A stretch of DNA of 64,000 bases from JBCBSS01 sp039819065 (lineage in GTDB: Bacteria; Bacteroidota; Bacteroidia; Cytophagales; Cyclobacteriaceae): NCBI GenBank assembly GCA_039819065.1, contig JBCBSS010000013.1, forward strand, positions 1 through 64,000. The letters run 5' to 3'. The notes below the pieces were generated by a model. The model ran no database searches. It saw nothing but the letters and a program-made list of their open reading frames with translations, and was not told the origin of the DNA. How positions within the stretch are numbered: position 1 is the first letter of the stretch; every line of letters starts with the position of its first letter. This document shows, piece by piece, positions 46,588-54,799 of this stretch. The position numbers and the translations under genes were made by a program.

Positions 46588-47508
46588 ATGGATCTAAGAC
46601 AGATGGAATTTGCGGTAGTATTGGCAGAAGAGCTAAACTTCAGGAAAGCAGCTTGCAGGTTAAATATTTCGCAACCTCCTTTTAGCCGCCAAATCAAGTT
46701 GTTGGAAGAGGAGTTGGGCACGAGTTTATTTAACAGAAATAGAAACCGAGTACAAATTACCTTAGCCGGAGAAGTGTTCGTCAGGGAGTCCAGACGCATT
46801 CTGGATAAAGCTCGTTTGCTCAAGAAAAATATGCGCGGGTTCCGAAACGACCGTTCCGGGAAATTAAAGATTGGTTTCGTCACCATGGCCGGGTTCGGGT
46901 TTATACCTCAACTTGCTGAAAACCTTAAAAATCTGGGGTATGAGCTTGAATTAGCAGATTATCTTGATAACCAGTCATTGGTGGAATCACTTGAAGAAAA
47001 AGAAATTCACTGCGCATTTCATCATCCGGTTCAGCTTTCGAGGCAATTATCGAGCGTTACCTTGTTTGAGGAACCGATTGTACTCATTACATGCGCCAAC
47101 CACCCACTTTACAACAAGGAAAGTGTGACCATAAAAGACTTTGCACTGGAAAGCTGCCTTCTGCCACCCAGATCTACCAACCCTGTACTATGTGAAAGCC
47201 TCGAATATAAAATGCGAGAGTCAGACCATGGCTTCGCTTTTACTCAGCACATCAATGACTGTTATGGTAGGTTGAGCCTGGTAGCAAGCGGCATGGGAAT
47301 CACATTTGACCGTATGGGTATATTGAAGCTGAATGTGCCAAACCTCGTGTACAGAGAGCAACACCCCTTTGATACCATTACCGTCAAGCTTACTTACTCA
47401 TGGCGGCGAGATGAACCCCCTGCTGCTCACAGTCCGATTATTGACTTTTTCAGGAAAGGCAAGCGTATACCGGCAGTGTCTCGTATGCCAATACCAGCGT
47501 TAGCCTAA
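46588..47508 (+). CDS. LysR-family transcriptional regulator
   Basis: In this 306-residue protein, the N-terminal winged HTH (MEFAVVLAEELNFRKAACRL, SQPPFSRQIKLLEEELG, LFNRNRNRVQITLAG) is a textbook LysR domain. The effector-binding domain (about 90-290) follows (GKLKIGFVTMAGFGFIPQL; ASGMGITFD). No adjacent divergent metabolic gene points to a target; the nearest neighbour upstream is the divergent fibre-like gene (266 bp), which could be regulated. The co-inducer is unknown. Confidence 0.9.
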   Translation: MDLRQMEFAVVLAEELNFRKAACRLNISQPPFSRQIKLLEEELGTSLFNRNRNRVQITLAGEVFVRESRRILDKARLLKKNMRGFRNDRSGKLKIGFVTMAGFGFIPQLAENLKNLGYELELADYLDNQSLVESLEEKEIHCAFHHPVQLSRQLSSVTLFEEPIVLITCANHPLYNKESVTIKDFALESCLLPPRSTNPVLCESLEYKMRESDHGFAFTQHINDCYGRLSLVASGMGITFDRMGILKLNVPNLVYREQHPFDTITVKLTYSWRRDEPPAAHSPIIDFFRKGKRIPAVSRMPIPALA

Positions 47509-47548
47509 TCCTAATGTGAGTAACTACGAAATAGAAAGAAGACGAAAC

Positions 47549-48922
47549 TCAAATCCCATATTTCTCAATTTTCCTGTATAGCGTAGTGCGACCGACACCT
47601 AACTCCTTGGCGGCTTTACTCATATTGCCTCCGTTTTTCCTGATCACCTCAATGATGGCATCTTTCTCCATATTGTCCAGGTTGTAGTTTTTGTCTTTGG
47701 AAGTAGCTGGTGCTTTGCCATGACTGAGTAGAAAATCCGACTTGCGCAGTATATGATCATCGGCCATAATCACAGCTCGCTCTACCGCATGTTGTAACTC
47801 TCTGATATTGCCCGGCCAACGATGATTTTGGAGATGACCTACGGCTTCTTTGTTGATGGCAATGTCTGTCTTGCGGTATTTCTTGCCATACATTTCCAAA
47901 AAATGGTCGATCAGCAGTGGGATGTCCTCTTTTCTAGAACGGAGTGGCGGCAGTTCAATCTCCACGGTGTTGAAGCGGTACAACAGGTCTTCACGGAATT
48001 CTTTCCGCTCTGCCATGTCGTACAAAGGCATGTTGGTGGCACAAATGAGCCTGACATCAATCTCTAGTGGTTCATTGGTGCCAATGCGCGTCACCTGTCG
48101 GCTTTGCAATGCGGTTAGCAACTTGGCCTGAAGAGGTAGCGACAAGTTGCCGATTTCATCCAGAAACAACGTGCCTCCCGAGGCAATTTCAAAACGTCCT
48201 GGACGATCTTCTTTAGCGTCAGTAAAAGCGCCTCTTTTATGGCCGAAAAGCTCAGACTCAAACAATGTTTCCGAAATAGAGCCGAGATCCACCTTTACGA
48301 AGGCCTTCCCCTTGCGCTCGGAATGATTGTGAATGGCCTTAGCTACTAATTCCTTGCCTGTTCCGTTTTCTCCCAGAATGAGTACGTTGGCATCGGTGCC
48401 AGCCACTTTACGAATTACCTTAAACACTTCCTGAATCGTAGCGGATTCGCCTATGATCTCATTTTCAGGGGAAGCATAGACCTCGTTGAGTTTGGCATTG
48501 TGCGTTTTTAATCGCTCGATTTCCTTTTTAGACTGGCTGTGATTGAAAGCTGCTAGCACAGTGGCGTGAAGCTTTTCATTCTCCCAGGGTTTTACCACAA
48601 AGTCGGCTGCCCCAATCTTCATAGCTTCTACGGCCAATTTGATATCGCCGTAGGCGGTGATCATAATCACCTGCTGGTTTGGCTTAATCTCCCGAATCCG
48701 TTTGAGCCAAAAGAGTCCCTCCTTTCCGCTCGTAGCCCCCACGGTATAGTTCATGTCGAGTAGAATGACATCAAAATGTTCATTGCTGACCAAGTAGTTT
48801 ATCTGCTGCGGATTGCTATCGGTCTTGACATCGGTAAAATGCTGCTTGAGGACGATTCGTGCCGTATGCAATACATCGGGATCGTCATCAATAATCAGTA
48901 TACTGCCTTTGAGCTTCGACAT
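47549..48922 (-). CDS. NtrC-family sigma-54-type response regulator
   Basis: In this 457-residue protein, the receiver domain (1-125) has acidic residues Asp12-13, phospho-acceptor Asp56 (VILLDMNYT) and Lys111 (VVKPW). The AAA+ domain (about 155-385) has Walker A GENGTGKE (184-191) and Walker B TLFLDEIG (251-258). The sigma-54 contact loop reads GAFTDA (231-236) instead of GAFTGA. The C-terminal Fis-type HTH is at 415-457 (GNMSKAAKELGVGRTTLYRKI). No histidine kinase is encoded in the window. Divergently, a pair of TGTTCC-N5-GGAACA palindromes precedes the first permease gene, and an identical pair precedes the fourth. These are probably its binding sites, making it the regulator of the permease cluster. 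Confidence 0.9.
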   Translation of the reverse strand: MSKLKGSILIIDDDPDVLHTARIVLKQHFTDVKTDSNPQQINYLVSNEHFDVILLDMNYTVGATSGKEGLFWLKRIREIKPNQQVIMITAYGDIKLAVEAMKIGAADFVVKPWENEKLHATVLAAFNHSQSKKEIERLKTHNAKLNEVYASPENEIIGESATIQEVFKVIRKVAGTDANVLILGENGTGKELVAKAIHNHSERKGKAFVKVDLGSISETLFESELFGHKRGAFTDAKEDRPGRFEIASGGTLFLDEIGNLSLPLQAKLLTALQSRQVTRIGTNEPLEIDVRLICATNMPLYDMAERKEFREDLLYRFNTVEIELPPLRSRKEDIPLLIDHFLEMYGKKYRKTDIAINKEAVGHLQNHRWPGNIRELQHAVERAVIMADDHILRKSDFLLSHGKAPATSKDKNYNLDNMEKDAIIEVIRKNGGNMSKAAKELGVGRTTLYRKIEKYGI

Positions 48923-48958
48923 GTTTGGTTCTTTGGACTGTATCGCAATTTATAAAAT

Positions 48959-48998
48959 TGTTCCACAATGGAACATAAATTTGTTTCAAGCCGGAACA
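48959..48998. promoter_or_regulatory. Paired UAS palindromes (TGTTCC-N5-GGAACA), copy 1
   Basis: Two 17-bp sites: TGTTCC-ACAAT-GGAACA at 48959-48975 (perfect arms) and TGTTTC-AAGCC-GGAACA at 48982-48998 (one arm mismatch). Their starts are 23 bp apart. They lie between the divergent NtrC-type regulator and the first permease gene, 61 bp (second centre to TGG) upstream of the promoter-like element at 49051. The likely function is binding of the regulator as an upstream activator, and possibly autoregulation. Confidence 0.75.
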
Positions 48999-49050
48999 GT
49001 TTTGCTAAAGTACATTTTGTAAATTACTGTAAATCAATGTGTTGTACATG

Positions 49051-49068
49051 TGGCACATTTGTGGAGCA
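49051..49068 (+). promoter_or_regulatory. Candidate sigma-54-like promoter, copy 1
   Basis: TGGCACATTTGTGGAGCA starts with a perfect -24-type TGGCAC. The -12-type element is imperfect (TGGA where TTGC is expected). It lies exactly 61 bp past the centre of the second UAS palindrome, the same position as TGGTACATTTCTTGG in the second copy at 57421. Position and similarity support a shared promoter; the -12 mismatch leaves the sigma factor uncertain. Confidence 0.5.
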
Positions 49069-49084
49069 TATATGGGCAGAAAGT

Positions 49085-49297
49085 AAACAGTAAGCAATGG
49101 GCAGTAGGCAAAACAATGATGAGTGTATGTTAGTAGATAGTATTAAGTATGCAGTATCTGCAATACAGTATCACCAATCCGAAACCCAGCATCCCGAGCC
49201 AGATTGCTTCGCTCCTTCGTCACCGCCTGTCCGTCCACTGACGGATCGCAATGACACTTCTTTCGTCTTTTGTCTTACCTCTTATGTCTAATATCTC
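49085..49297. repeat. Intergenic repeat unit A before first permease
   Basis: This spacer shares blocks with the spacers at 51725-52154 and 54564-54799: a left block around GCAGTAGGCAAAA and TAGTAGATAGTATT, a middle element GATTGCTTCG ... CCTGTCCGTCCACTGACGG then ATCGCAATGAC, and a right block CTTTTGTCTTAC then TTATGTCTAA just before the start codon. The middle element belongs to the extragenic GATTGCTTCG/CGCAATGAC type and can fold (TCCGT / ACGGA). No coding potential. Confidence 0.65.
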
Positions 49298-51724
49298 ATG
49301 CTAAAGAACTACCTCAAAATCGCCTTTCGCAACGCCGTCAAGAATGTAGGTTTCACCGTCATTAACATCACAGGATTGGCTTTGGGGTTAGGAAGCTGTC
49401 TGTTGATCTTCTTCTACATAACCTATGAGACTTCTTTCGACAGTTTTCATATGAACGGAGATCGGGTTTATAGAGTGGTCAATGAGCGCATAACGCAGCA
49501 AGGCAACAATGTCAGCACCTATTCTCCTGCCATTCTAGCCCGTACTATGGAAGAGGAAATACCGGAAGTTGAGCAGACATTGACCTTTTTCCAAGCCAAG
49601 AACACCTTGTTTAGAAAGGGTGGTGTATCCCTTTTTGAGGAGAATGGTATCTATGCCCAACCGACATTCTTCGATCTATTCACGCTACAATTTCTCTTGG
49701 GAAGCCCCGAAAAGGCATTGGTTGAGCCAAATACGTTGGTAATCACTGAGCAGCTGGCAGAAAAGTATTTCGGAGAGGGATGGAGAACACTCGATTTGCT
49801 CAATGAAACCATAGAATTAGGAGGGTATCGCACTTTCAAGATTACAGGCGTCATTGAAAACGCGCCTTATAATTTTCATTTGGATGTAGATTTCATTTGC
49901 TCCTTTGCATCATCGAAAAACTTCTTCAGCCAGCATACCTTACAAAGTTGGCGTTCAGCCAAGTTCTACAGCTATGTACTACTCAAGCCTGACGCATCGC
50001 AAACGCAGGCTCAATCCAAACTCTCAGATATTGCTGTTCGTTACGCCCACCCCAAAACAGAGCCTTATGGATATGTGCAAAACCCACAGCTCCAGGCGCT
50101 GGAGGATATCCATTTGCATTCAGTTGGTTATCGCCATGACCCTGCCAGAAAAGGTAACATAGATCATGTGCGGGCACTAGCCGTCATCGCCATTTTCTTG
50201 CTGGTCATAGCCTGCGTAAACTTCATAAATCTGGCCACTGCCAGAGCCTCCACAAGATTCAGGGAAGTAGGGCTGCGTAAGGTGGTTGGGGCTCATAGAA
50301 AACAGATCCTGATTCAGTTTTTGGGCGAGTCGGTGATCACAGCCATGTGTGCTTTGGTGCTGGCCGGCCTGATCGTAGAAGCCTTCCTGCCTGTGGTGAA
50401 CTTTTCCTTTGGATTGCAACTCTCCATCAATTTCATAACAGACTATGAAGCGACGTTATTATTCATTGCTTTTGGCCTCTTGACTGGCGTATTGGCGGGG
50501 GCTTATCCTGCGTTATTCCTTTCTGCTCTCAAGCCCATCAAGATATTCAAAACCACAGCCAATAACCTAGGTAGAAAATGGTCGATGCGCAAAACATTGG
50601 TAGTGGTACAATTTACTATCACCGCTTTGCTCTTACTGGTAACATGGGTGGTTTCTCTCCAAACCGATTATTTGAAAACCAAAACATTGGGCTTTGAAAA
50701 AGAACAAGTAGTAGTCATGCCTATGGTGGGAAGGAGTACGCGTGAGCGCTATGAAACTTTCAAAAATGAGCTTGCCAGTGCTGACCATGTACAATCTGCC
50801 ACGGCCTGTTTTGGCCTGCCTGGCTATTTTGTGGTAGGCGATGACATCCATCTGCCAGAGAAAGGCTTAGACTTTTCAACGCGTATGATGATTGTTGACC
50901 CTAGTTTCATTACCACTATGGGTATGAAAATGGCTGCGGGCAGGGACTTCGATATAGCCAACGTGGCTGACCCGTCAAATGCGTTTATTATCAATGAGAC
51001 TGCGGCACTGACCATGGGTTATTCTGATCCACAAGAAGCCTTAGGGTTGAAGGTAGATTGGGGCGTCTGGTCTAGCGATACTGATTCTATCAAATCGGGG
51101 CAAATCATTGGTGTGGTGAAAGACTTTCACTTTCGCAGTTTGCACAATGATATTGAGCCTATAACGCTACACATCTCTCCAGAAGAGTTCAATACAATAG
51201 CGGTTAAGATTGACGCGCAGCACATTACTGAAGCACTGGCCGGTATTGAGCAGGTCTGGAATGATTGGCACGACTCTTATCCTTTTGACTATCACTTTCT
51301 CAATGAAGATTTTGAAAACCTGTATGCTTCTGAGACTCGCTTCAGTGATTTCTTTAGCGCCTTTACACTAATGGCTATTCTGGTAGCTTGTCTAGGGTTA
51401 TTCGGACTGGCTGCTTTCATCACCGTGCAAAACGCAAAAGCCATCAGTATCAGAAAAGTTTTCGGTGCTACGGTTTCGGATATTCTGGTCATGCTCAATG
51501 GCCAATTCCTGAAGTTGATTTTAGTGGCTTTGTTGGTGGCATTTCCAATAGGTTTCTACCTATCCAACCAATGGCTGGAAGGATATCCCTACAGGATTGA
51601 TCTTGGCTGGCAAATCGCCATGGGAACGGGTTTAGTTACCATTGGCGTGGCACTGCTAACCATAAGCTATATATCCATAAAAGCGGCTTTAGCGAACCCA
51701 GTGAATACTTTGAGGGACCATTAA
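49298..51724 (+). CDS. MacB/FtsX-type ABC transporter permease (1 of 6)
   Basis: This 808-residue permease begins MLKNYLKIAFRNAVKNVGF. TM1 is at about 20-42, then a MacB-type periplasmic domain (about 50-250; GDRVYRVVNERI, FDLFTLQFLLGSPEKAL, AEKYFGEG). Three TM helices with the FtsX signature follow at about 285-400 (REVGLRKVVGAHRKQILIQFLGES), TM5 at about 430-450, a second periplasmic domain, and three C-terminal TMs (AKAISIRKVFGATVSDILVML; end ALANPVNTLRDH). There is no ATPase domain, so an ABC ATPase must act in trans. Relatives move lipoproteins, peptides or drugs or transmit mechanical force. It lies behind UAS copy 1, so it is probably under the NtrC-type regulator. Confidence 0.85.
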   Translation: MLKNYLKIAFRNAVKNVGFTVINITGLALGLGSCLLIFFYITYETSFDSFHMNGDRVYRVVNERITQQGNNVSTYSPAILARTMEEEIPEVEQTLTFFQAKNTLFRKGGVSLFEENGIYAQPTFFDLFTLQFLLGSPEKALVEPNTLVITEQLAEKYFGEGWRTLDLLNETIELGGYRTFKITGVIENAPYNFHLDVDFICSFASSKNFFSQHTLQSWRSAKFYSYVLLKPDASQTQAQSKLSDIAVRYAHPKTEPYGYVQNPQLQALEDIHLHSVGYRHDPARKGNIDHVRALAVIAIFLLVIACVNFINLATARASTRFREVGLRKVVGAHRKQILIQFLGESVITAMCALVLAGLIVEAFLPVVNFSFGLQLSINFITDYEATLLFIAFGLLTGVLAGAYPALFLSALKPIKIFKTTANNLGRKWSMRKTLVVVQFTITALLLLVTWVVSLQTDYLKTKTLGFEKEQVVVMPMVGRSTRERYETFKNELASADHVQSATACFGLPGYFVVGDDIHLPEKGLDFSTRMMIVDPSFITTMGMKMAAGRDFDIANVADPSNAFIINETAALTMGYSDPQEALGLKVDWGVWSSDTDSIKSGQIIGVVKDFHFRSLHNDIEPITLHISPEEFNTIAVKIDAQHITEALAGIEQVWNDWHDSYPFDYHFLNEDFENLYASETRFSDFFSAFTLMAILVACLGLFGLAAFITVQNAKAISIRKVFGATVSDILVMLNGQFLKLILVALLVAFPIGFYLSNQWLEGYPYRIDLGWQIAMGTGLVTIGVALLTISYISIKAALANPVNTLRDH

Positions 51725-52154
51725 GCAGTTGATAGTGAGCAGTAGGCAAAATAATGACAAGCATATGTTAGTAGATGGTATTGAGTATTTAGTATCTGGA
51801 ATCCGGCTTCCACGAGATTGCTTCGCTCCTTCGTCGTCGCCTGTCCGTCTACTGACGGATCGCAATGACAGTGGAAAACTCGAATGTCAGTCTTTGTCTT
51901 TTGTCTCAATTCTTATGTCTGCATGCTACCTCACCCCCGGCCCCTCTCCGACATCAGAGAGGGGTGACGCCAGCACAAGTTTACCATTAACTGACCATGG
52001 CCATCATTCTGAAAGAATCTCACTGGCAAATGAACGGACTAAGGGTGGTCAATATTCAGGACTAGATTGCTTCGTCGTTCCTCCTCGCAATGACAGTAGA
52101 AAACGCGAATGTCAGTCTTATATCTTTTGTCTTACTTCTTATATCTAAGATCTC
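51725..52154. repeat. Intergenic repeat unit B with two extragenic hairpins
   Basis: 430 bp between permeases 1 and 2. It repeats the left block and the GATTGCTTCG-to-ATCGCAATGAC element of unit A (about 51730-51870). Then comes a different repeat with an 8-bp stem CCCCTCTC / GAGAGGGG at 51941-51964. Then comes a second, shortened GATTGCTTCG-to-CGCAATGAC copy (about 52066-52094) and the right block (CTTTTGTCTTACTTC, before the start). The plus-strand ORF at 51729-52148 is a by-product of these repeats and is not a gene. Confidence 0.65.
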
Positions 52155-54563
52155 ATGTTAAAGAACTACATTAAAATCGCATTCAGGTACTTCTGGAAGA
52201 GTAAGCTTTTTACTTCCATCAATGTGATGGGGCTTACTTTGGGTATGGCTTGTTGCTTCATGATCGGGTTGTTTGTTTGGGATGAACTATCATTCGATAC
52301 CTTTCATGATGAGGGTGACCGTGTCTATCGGGTTTACACCGAGAGAGCTGATGACAATGGTGGTGCGTTTAATGCCATCGTGCCGCCGACGTTTGCTCCA
52401 ACCATGAAAGCTGATTTTCCCGAGGTAGAAAGTACCTTGAGGATGCTTAATTTCTTTGGAAAGACACTCTTTAAGGTAGAGGATGAATCAAATTATGAGG
52501 AGAATGGCGTATATGCCGAGCCTTCCTTTTTCAACATGTTTTCAGTCGATTTGGACTTAGGTGATGAGAAAACTGCTTTGGTTGAACCTCAATCAATCAT
52601 CATATCTAAAGCACTGGCCGAAAAATACTTTGGAGATGAAGATGCTTTGGGCAAGACCATAACCGTCTCTAACAGAGACTACAATGTGACCGGTGTATTG
52701 TCAACCCTACCAACACATTTTCATCTCAATCTGGACTTCATTTGCTCATTCTCTACACTGAACGAACTAGTGCGCCCAGAGAGGATGGAAAGTTGGGTAT
52801 GGCAGCAGTTCTTTACTTATTTGAAACTAAAACCCGGTGCGGATGCTGCTGGCCTACAGGATAAATTCCCGGCTTTCGTAGAACAATATGCCTACGAGCA
52901 CACCGATCCAAGAGGCTTTAGGTACTTGCCTTACTTACAGTCACTTAAAGACATTCATCTCCACTCTTCTGAACTGAATTGGGATATTGCCAAGCGAGGT
53001 AATATCAATTATGTGTACGCTTTATCGGCTACTGGTCTCATCATTCTATTAATTGCCGTAGCCAATTTCATCAATTTGACGACAGCGCGTTCTATCCGCC
53101 GTGCCCGCGAGGTAGGTATTAGAAAAGTGACAGGTGCCAGTCGAGGTCAGTTAATTCGCCAATTCATTGGAGAATCGGTTTTACTGTGCGGGTTTTCCCT
53201 GATTCTAGCCGGGTTGATCACCGAACTATCTATAGCTTACCTTAATGATTTCGCACAGAAAGAAATCCAGGTGAGCTTGCTTGGCAGTTCTTTGTTGATA
53301 TCCATTCTCGTTTTGTTCGCCCTCTTTATTGGTACTTTGGCAGGTAGCTATCCCGCTTTGGTGATTTCCTCACATCGACCGGTGAAGGTGCTTAAAGGAA
53401 GTGGTTCCAGCAAGGGCAGTGGTTCCTCCATGTTTAGAAAGGGGCTAGTGATTTTCCAACTGGTAATGTCCGTAATGTTGATATTCTCTACTTTGATCGT
53501 TTATCAGCAGTTTAGTTTCCTGGAAAACAAGGACTTGGGATTCGAGAGAGACCATTTACTAGTCATATCGTTAAGTCGTCGGCTGAACGTAGACCATCAG
53601 GTTTTAAAAGAGACCTTTACTGCTCACACCGGCGTCGAATCAGCTACTATAGGTTATGGATTACCGGGTGACATAGTTGCCGGTGATGATATCATCAAAC
53701 CTGGTCAAGAAGGGTCTACCCCTGCCAATGTATTTACGATTGATCATGATTATATCAAAACGATGGGCATGCAAATTATAGCAGGCCGTGACTTTTCCAA
53801 GGATTTGGCTAGCGACATCAGTGAAGGATTTGTGATCAACGAAACTGCGGTAGAACGATTAGGCTGGGATAGTGCAGAAGAAGCGATTGACCAACCATTA
53901 CATTGGGCCATGTGGGGTACAGATTCACTCAAGAAAGGTAGTGTAATTGGCGTAGTTAAAGACTTTCACTTTAAGAGTTTACACCAACCTGTGGCTACAG
54001 CAGTTCTACACATATACCCACCCGTTTTTTCAACACTAACCCTTAAACTCAAGGGACAAGGCTTAAAAGAAACGATAGATTTCATCAAAACAGAATGGAA
54101 AAGTATTTCGCCTGATCGGCCTATCGATTATAAGTTTCTGGATACCAACTTTGACGCCATGTACAAAGATGAAGAAAAGCTGAGCCAGTTATTTATTGCC
54201 TTTACCGGGATGGCCATCTTTATCGCCTGCTTTGGCCTCTTCGGTTTAGTATCTTTTACTACCGCCCAGAAGAATAAGGAAATAGGCGTACGGAAGGTAT
54301 TCGGAGCCACCACCATACAGGTACTCAGGTTGATTTTGAAAAGCTTTGTAGTACAGGTATTGATCGCGGCATTTTTAGGTATGCCCATCGCCTGGTACAT
54401 CACAACGGAGTGGTTGGAAGGGTTTGCTTACCGTATCGATGTAGGGCCATTCGCATTTGTCATCTCCGGCATAGTGGTATTGATGATTGCCATAACCACA
54501 GTCAGTTATCAGTCGGTCAAAGCAGCACTAGCCAATCCAACTAATACCTTGAGAGATGAATAG
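52155..54563 (+). CDS. MacB/FtsX-type ABC transporter permease (2 of 6)
   Basis: This 802-residue paralogue starts MLKNYIKIAFRYFWKSKLFTS and has the same eight-TM layout with two periplasmic domains (GDRVYRVYTERAD; VDLDLGDEKTAL; AEKYFGDED). The first FtsX core is AREVGIRKVTGASRGQLIRQFIGES, the second KEIGVRKVFGATTIQVLRLIL, and the end is ALANPTNTLRDE. Compared with paralogue 1, the linker before TM5 has a GSGSSKGSGSS stretch. It lies in the same direction, with a repeat-filled spacer and no promoter of its own recognised. It is probably transcribed with the first permease unless the intergenic hairpins uncouple them. Confidence 0.85.
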   Translation: MLKNYIKIAFRYFWKSKLFTSINVMGLTLGMACCFMIGLFVWDELSFDTFHDEGDRVYRVYTERADDNGGAFNAIVPPTFAPTMKADFPEVESTLRMLNFFGKTLFKVEDESNYEENGVYAEPSFFNMFSVDLDLGDEKTALVEPQSIIISKALAEKYFGDEDALGKTITVSNRDYNVTGVLSTLPTHFHLNLDFICSFSTLNELVRPERMESWVWQQFFTYLKLKPGADAAGLQDKFPAFVEQYAYEHTDPRGFRYLPYLQSLKDIHLHSSELNWDIAKRGNINYVYALSATGLIILLIAVANFINLTTARSIRRAREVGIRKVTGASRGQLIRQFIGESVLLCGFSLILAGLITELSIAYLNDFAQKEIQVSLLGSSLLISILVLFALFIGTLAGSYPALVISSHRPVKVLKGSGSSKGSGSSMFRKGLVIFQLVMSVMLIFSTLIVYQQFSFLENKDLGFERDHLLVISLSRRLNVDHQVLKETFTAHTGVESATIGYGLPGDIVAGDDIIKPGQEGSTPANVFTIDHDYIKTMGMQIIAGRDFSKDLASDISEGFVINETAVERLGWDSAEEAIDQPLHWAMWGTDSLKKGSVIGVVKDFHFKSLHQPVATAVLHIYPPVFSTLTLKLKGQGLKETIDFIKTEWKSISPDRPIDYKFLDTNFDAMYKDEEKLSQLFIAFTGMAIFIACFGLFGLVSFTTAQKNKEIGVRKVFGATTIQVLRLILKSFVVQVLIAAFLGMPIAWYITTEWLEGFAYRIDVGPFAFVISGIVVLMIAITTVSYQSVKAALANPTNTLRDE

Positions 54564-54799
54564 GTTTTTTGCCGGTAGGCAGCTGTCTGTGGGAGGAAAG
54601 CAAAATGATAGTAACAAGTGTATGACGGTAGGTGGTATTGAGTATTTAGTATCTGGAACGCAGTATGAGCAATCCAAAACCGAACATACGACCTCGAAGA
54701 TTGCTTCGTCATACCTCGACCCTGTCCGTCCACTGACGGATCGCAATGACACTTCTTTCGTCTTTTGTCTTACTTCTTATGTCTAACATCTGATATCCC
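54564..54799. repeat. Intergenic repeat unit C before third permease
   Basis: 236 bp sharing the GGTATTGAGTATTTAGTATCT block with unit B, the GATTGCTTCG and CCTGTCCGTCCACTGACGG-ATCGCAATGAC element with unit A, and the right block TTCTTTCGTCTTTTGTCTTA, nearly identical to unit A, just before the start codon. Short ORFs on both strands in this repeat are not genes. Confidence 0.65.

Noticed and set aside
51729..52148. 139-residue plus-strand ORF between permeases 1 and 2
   Set aside because: It is composed of translated extragenic repeats (the same blocks as in the other spacers), with no protein family pattern.
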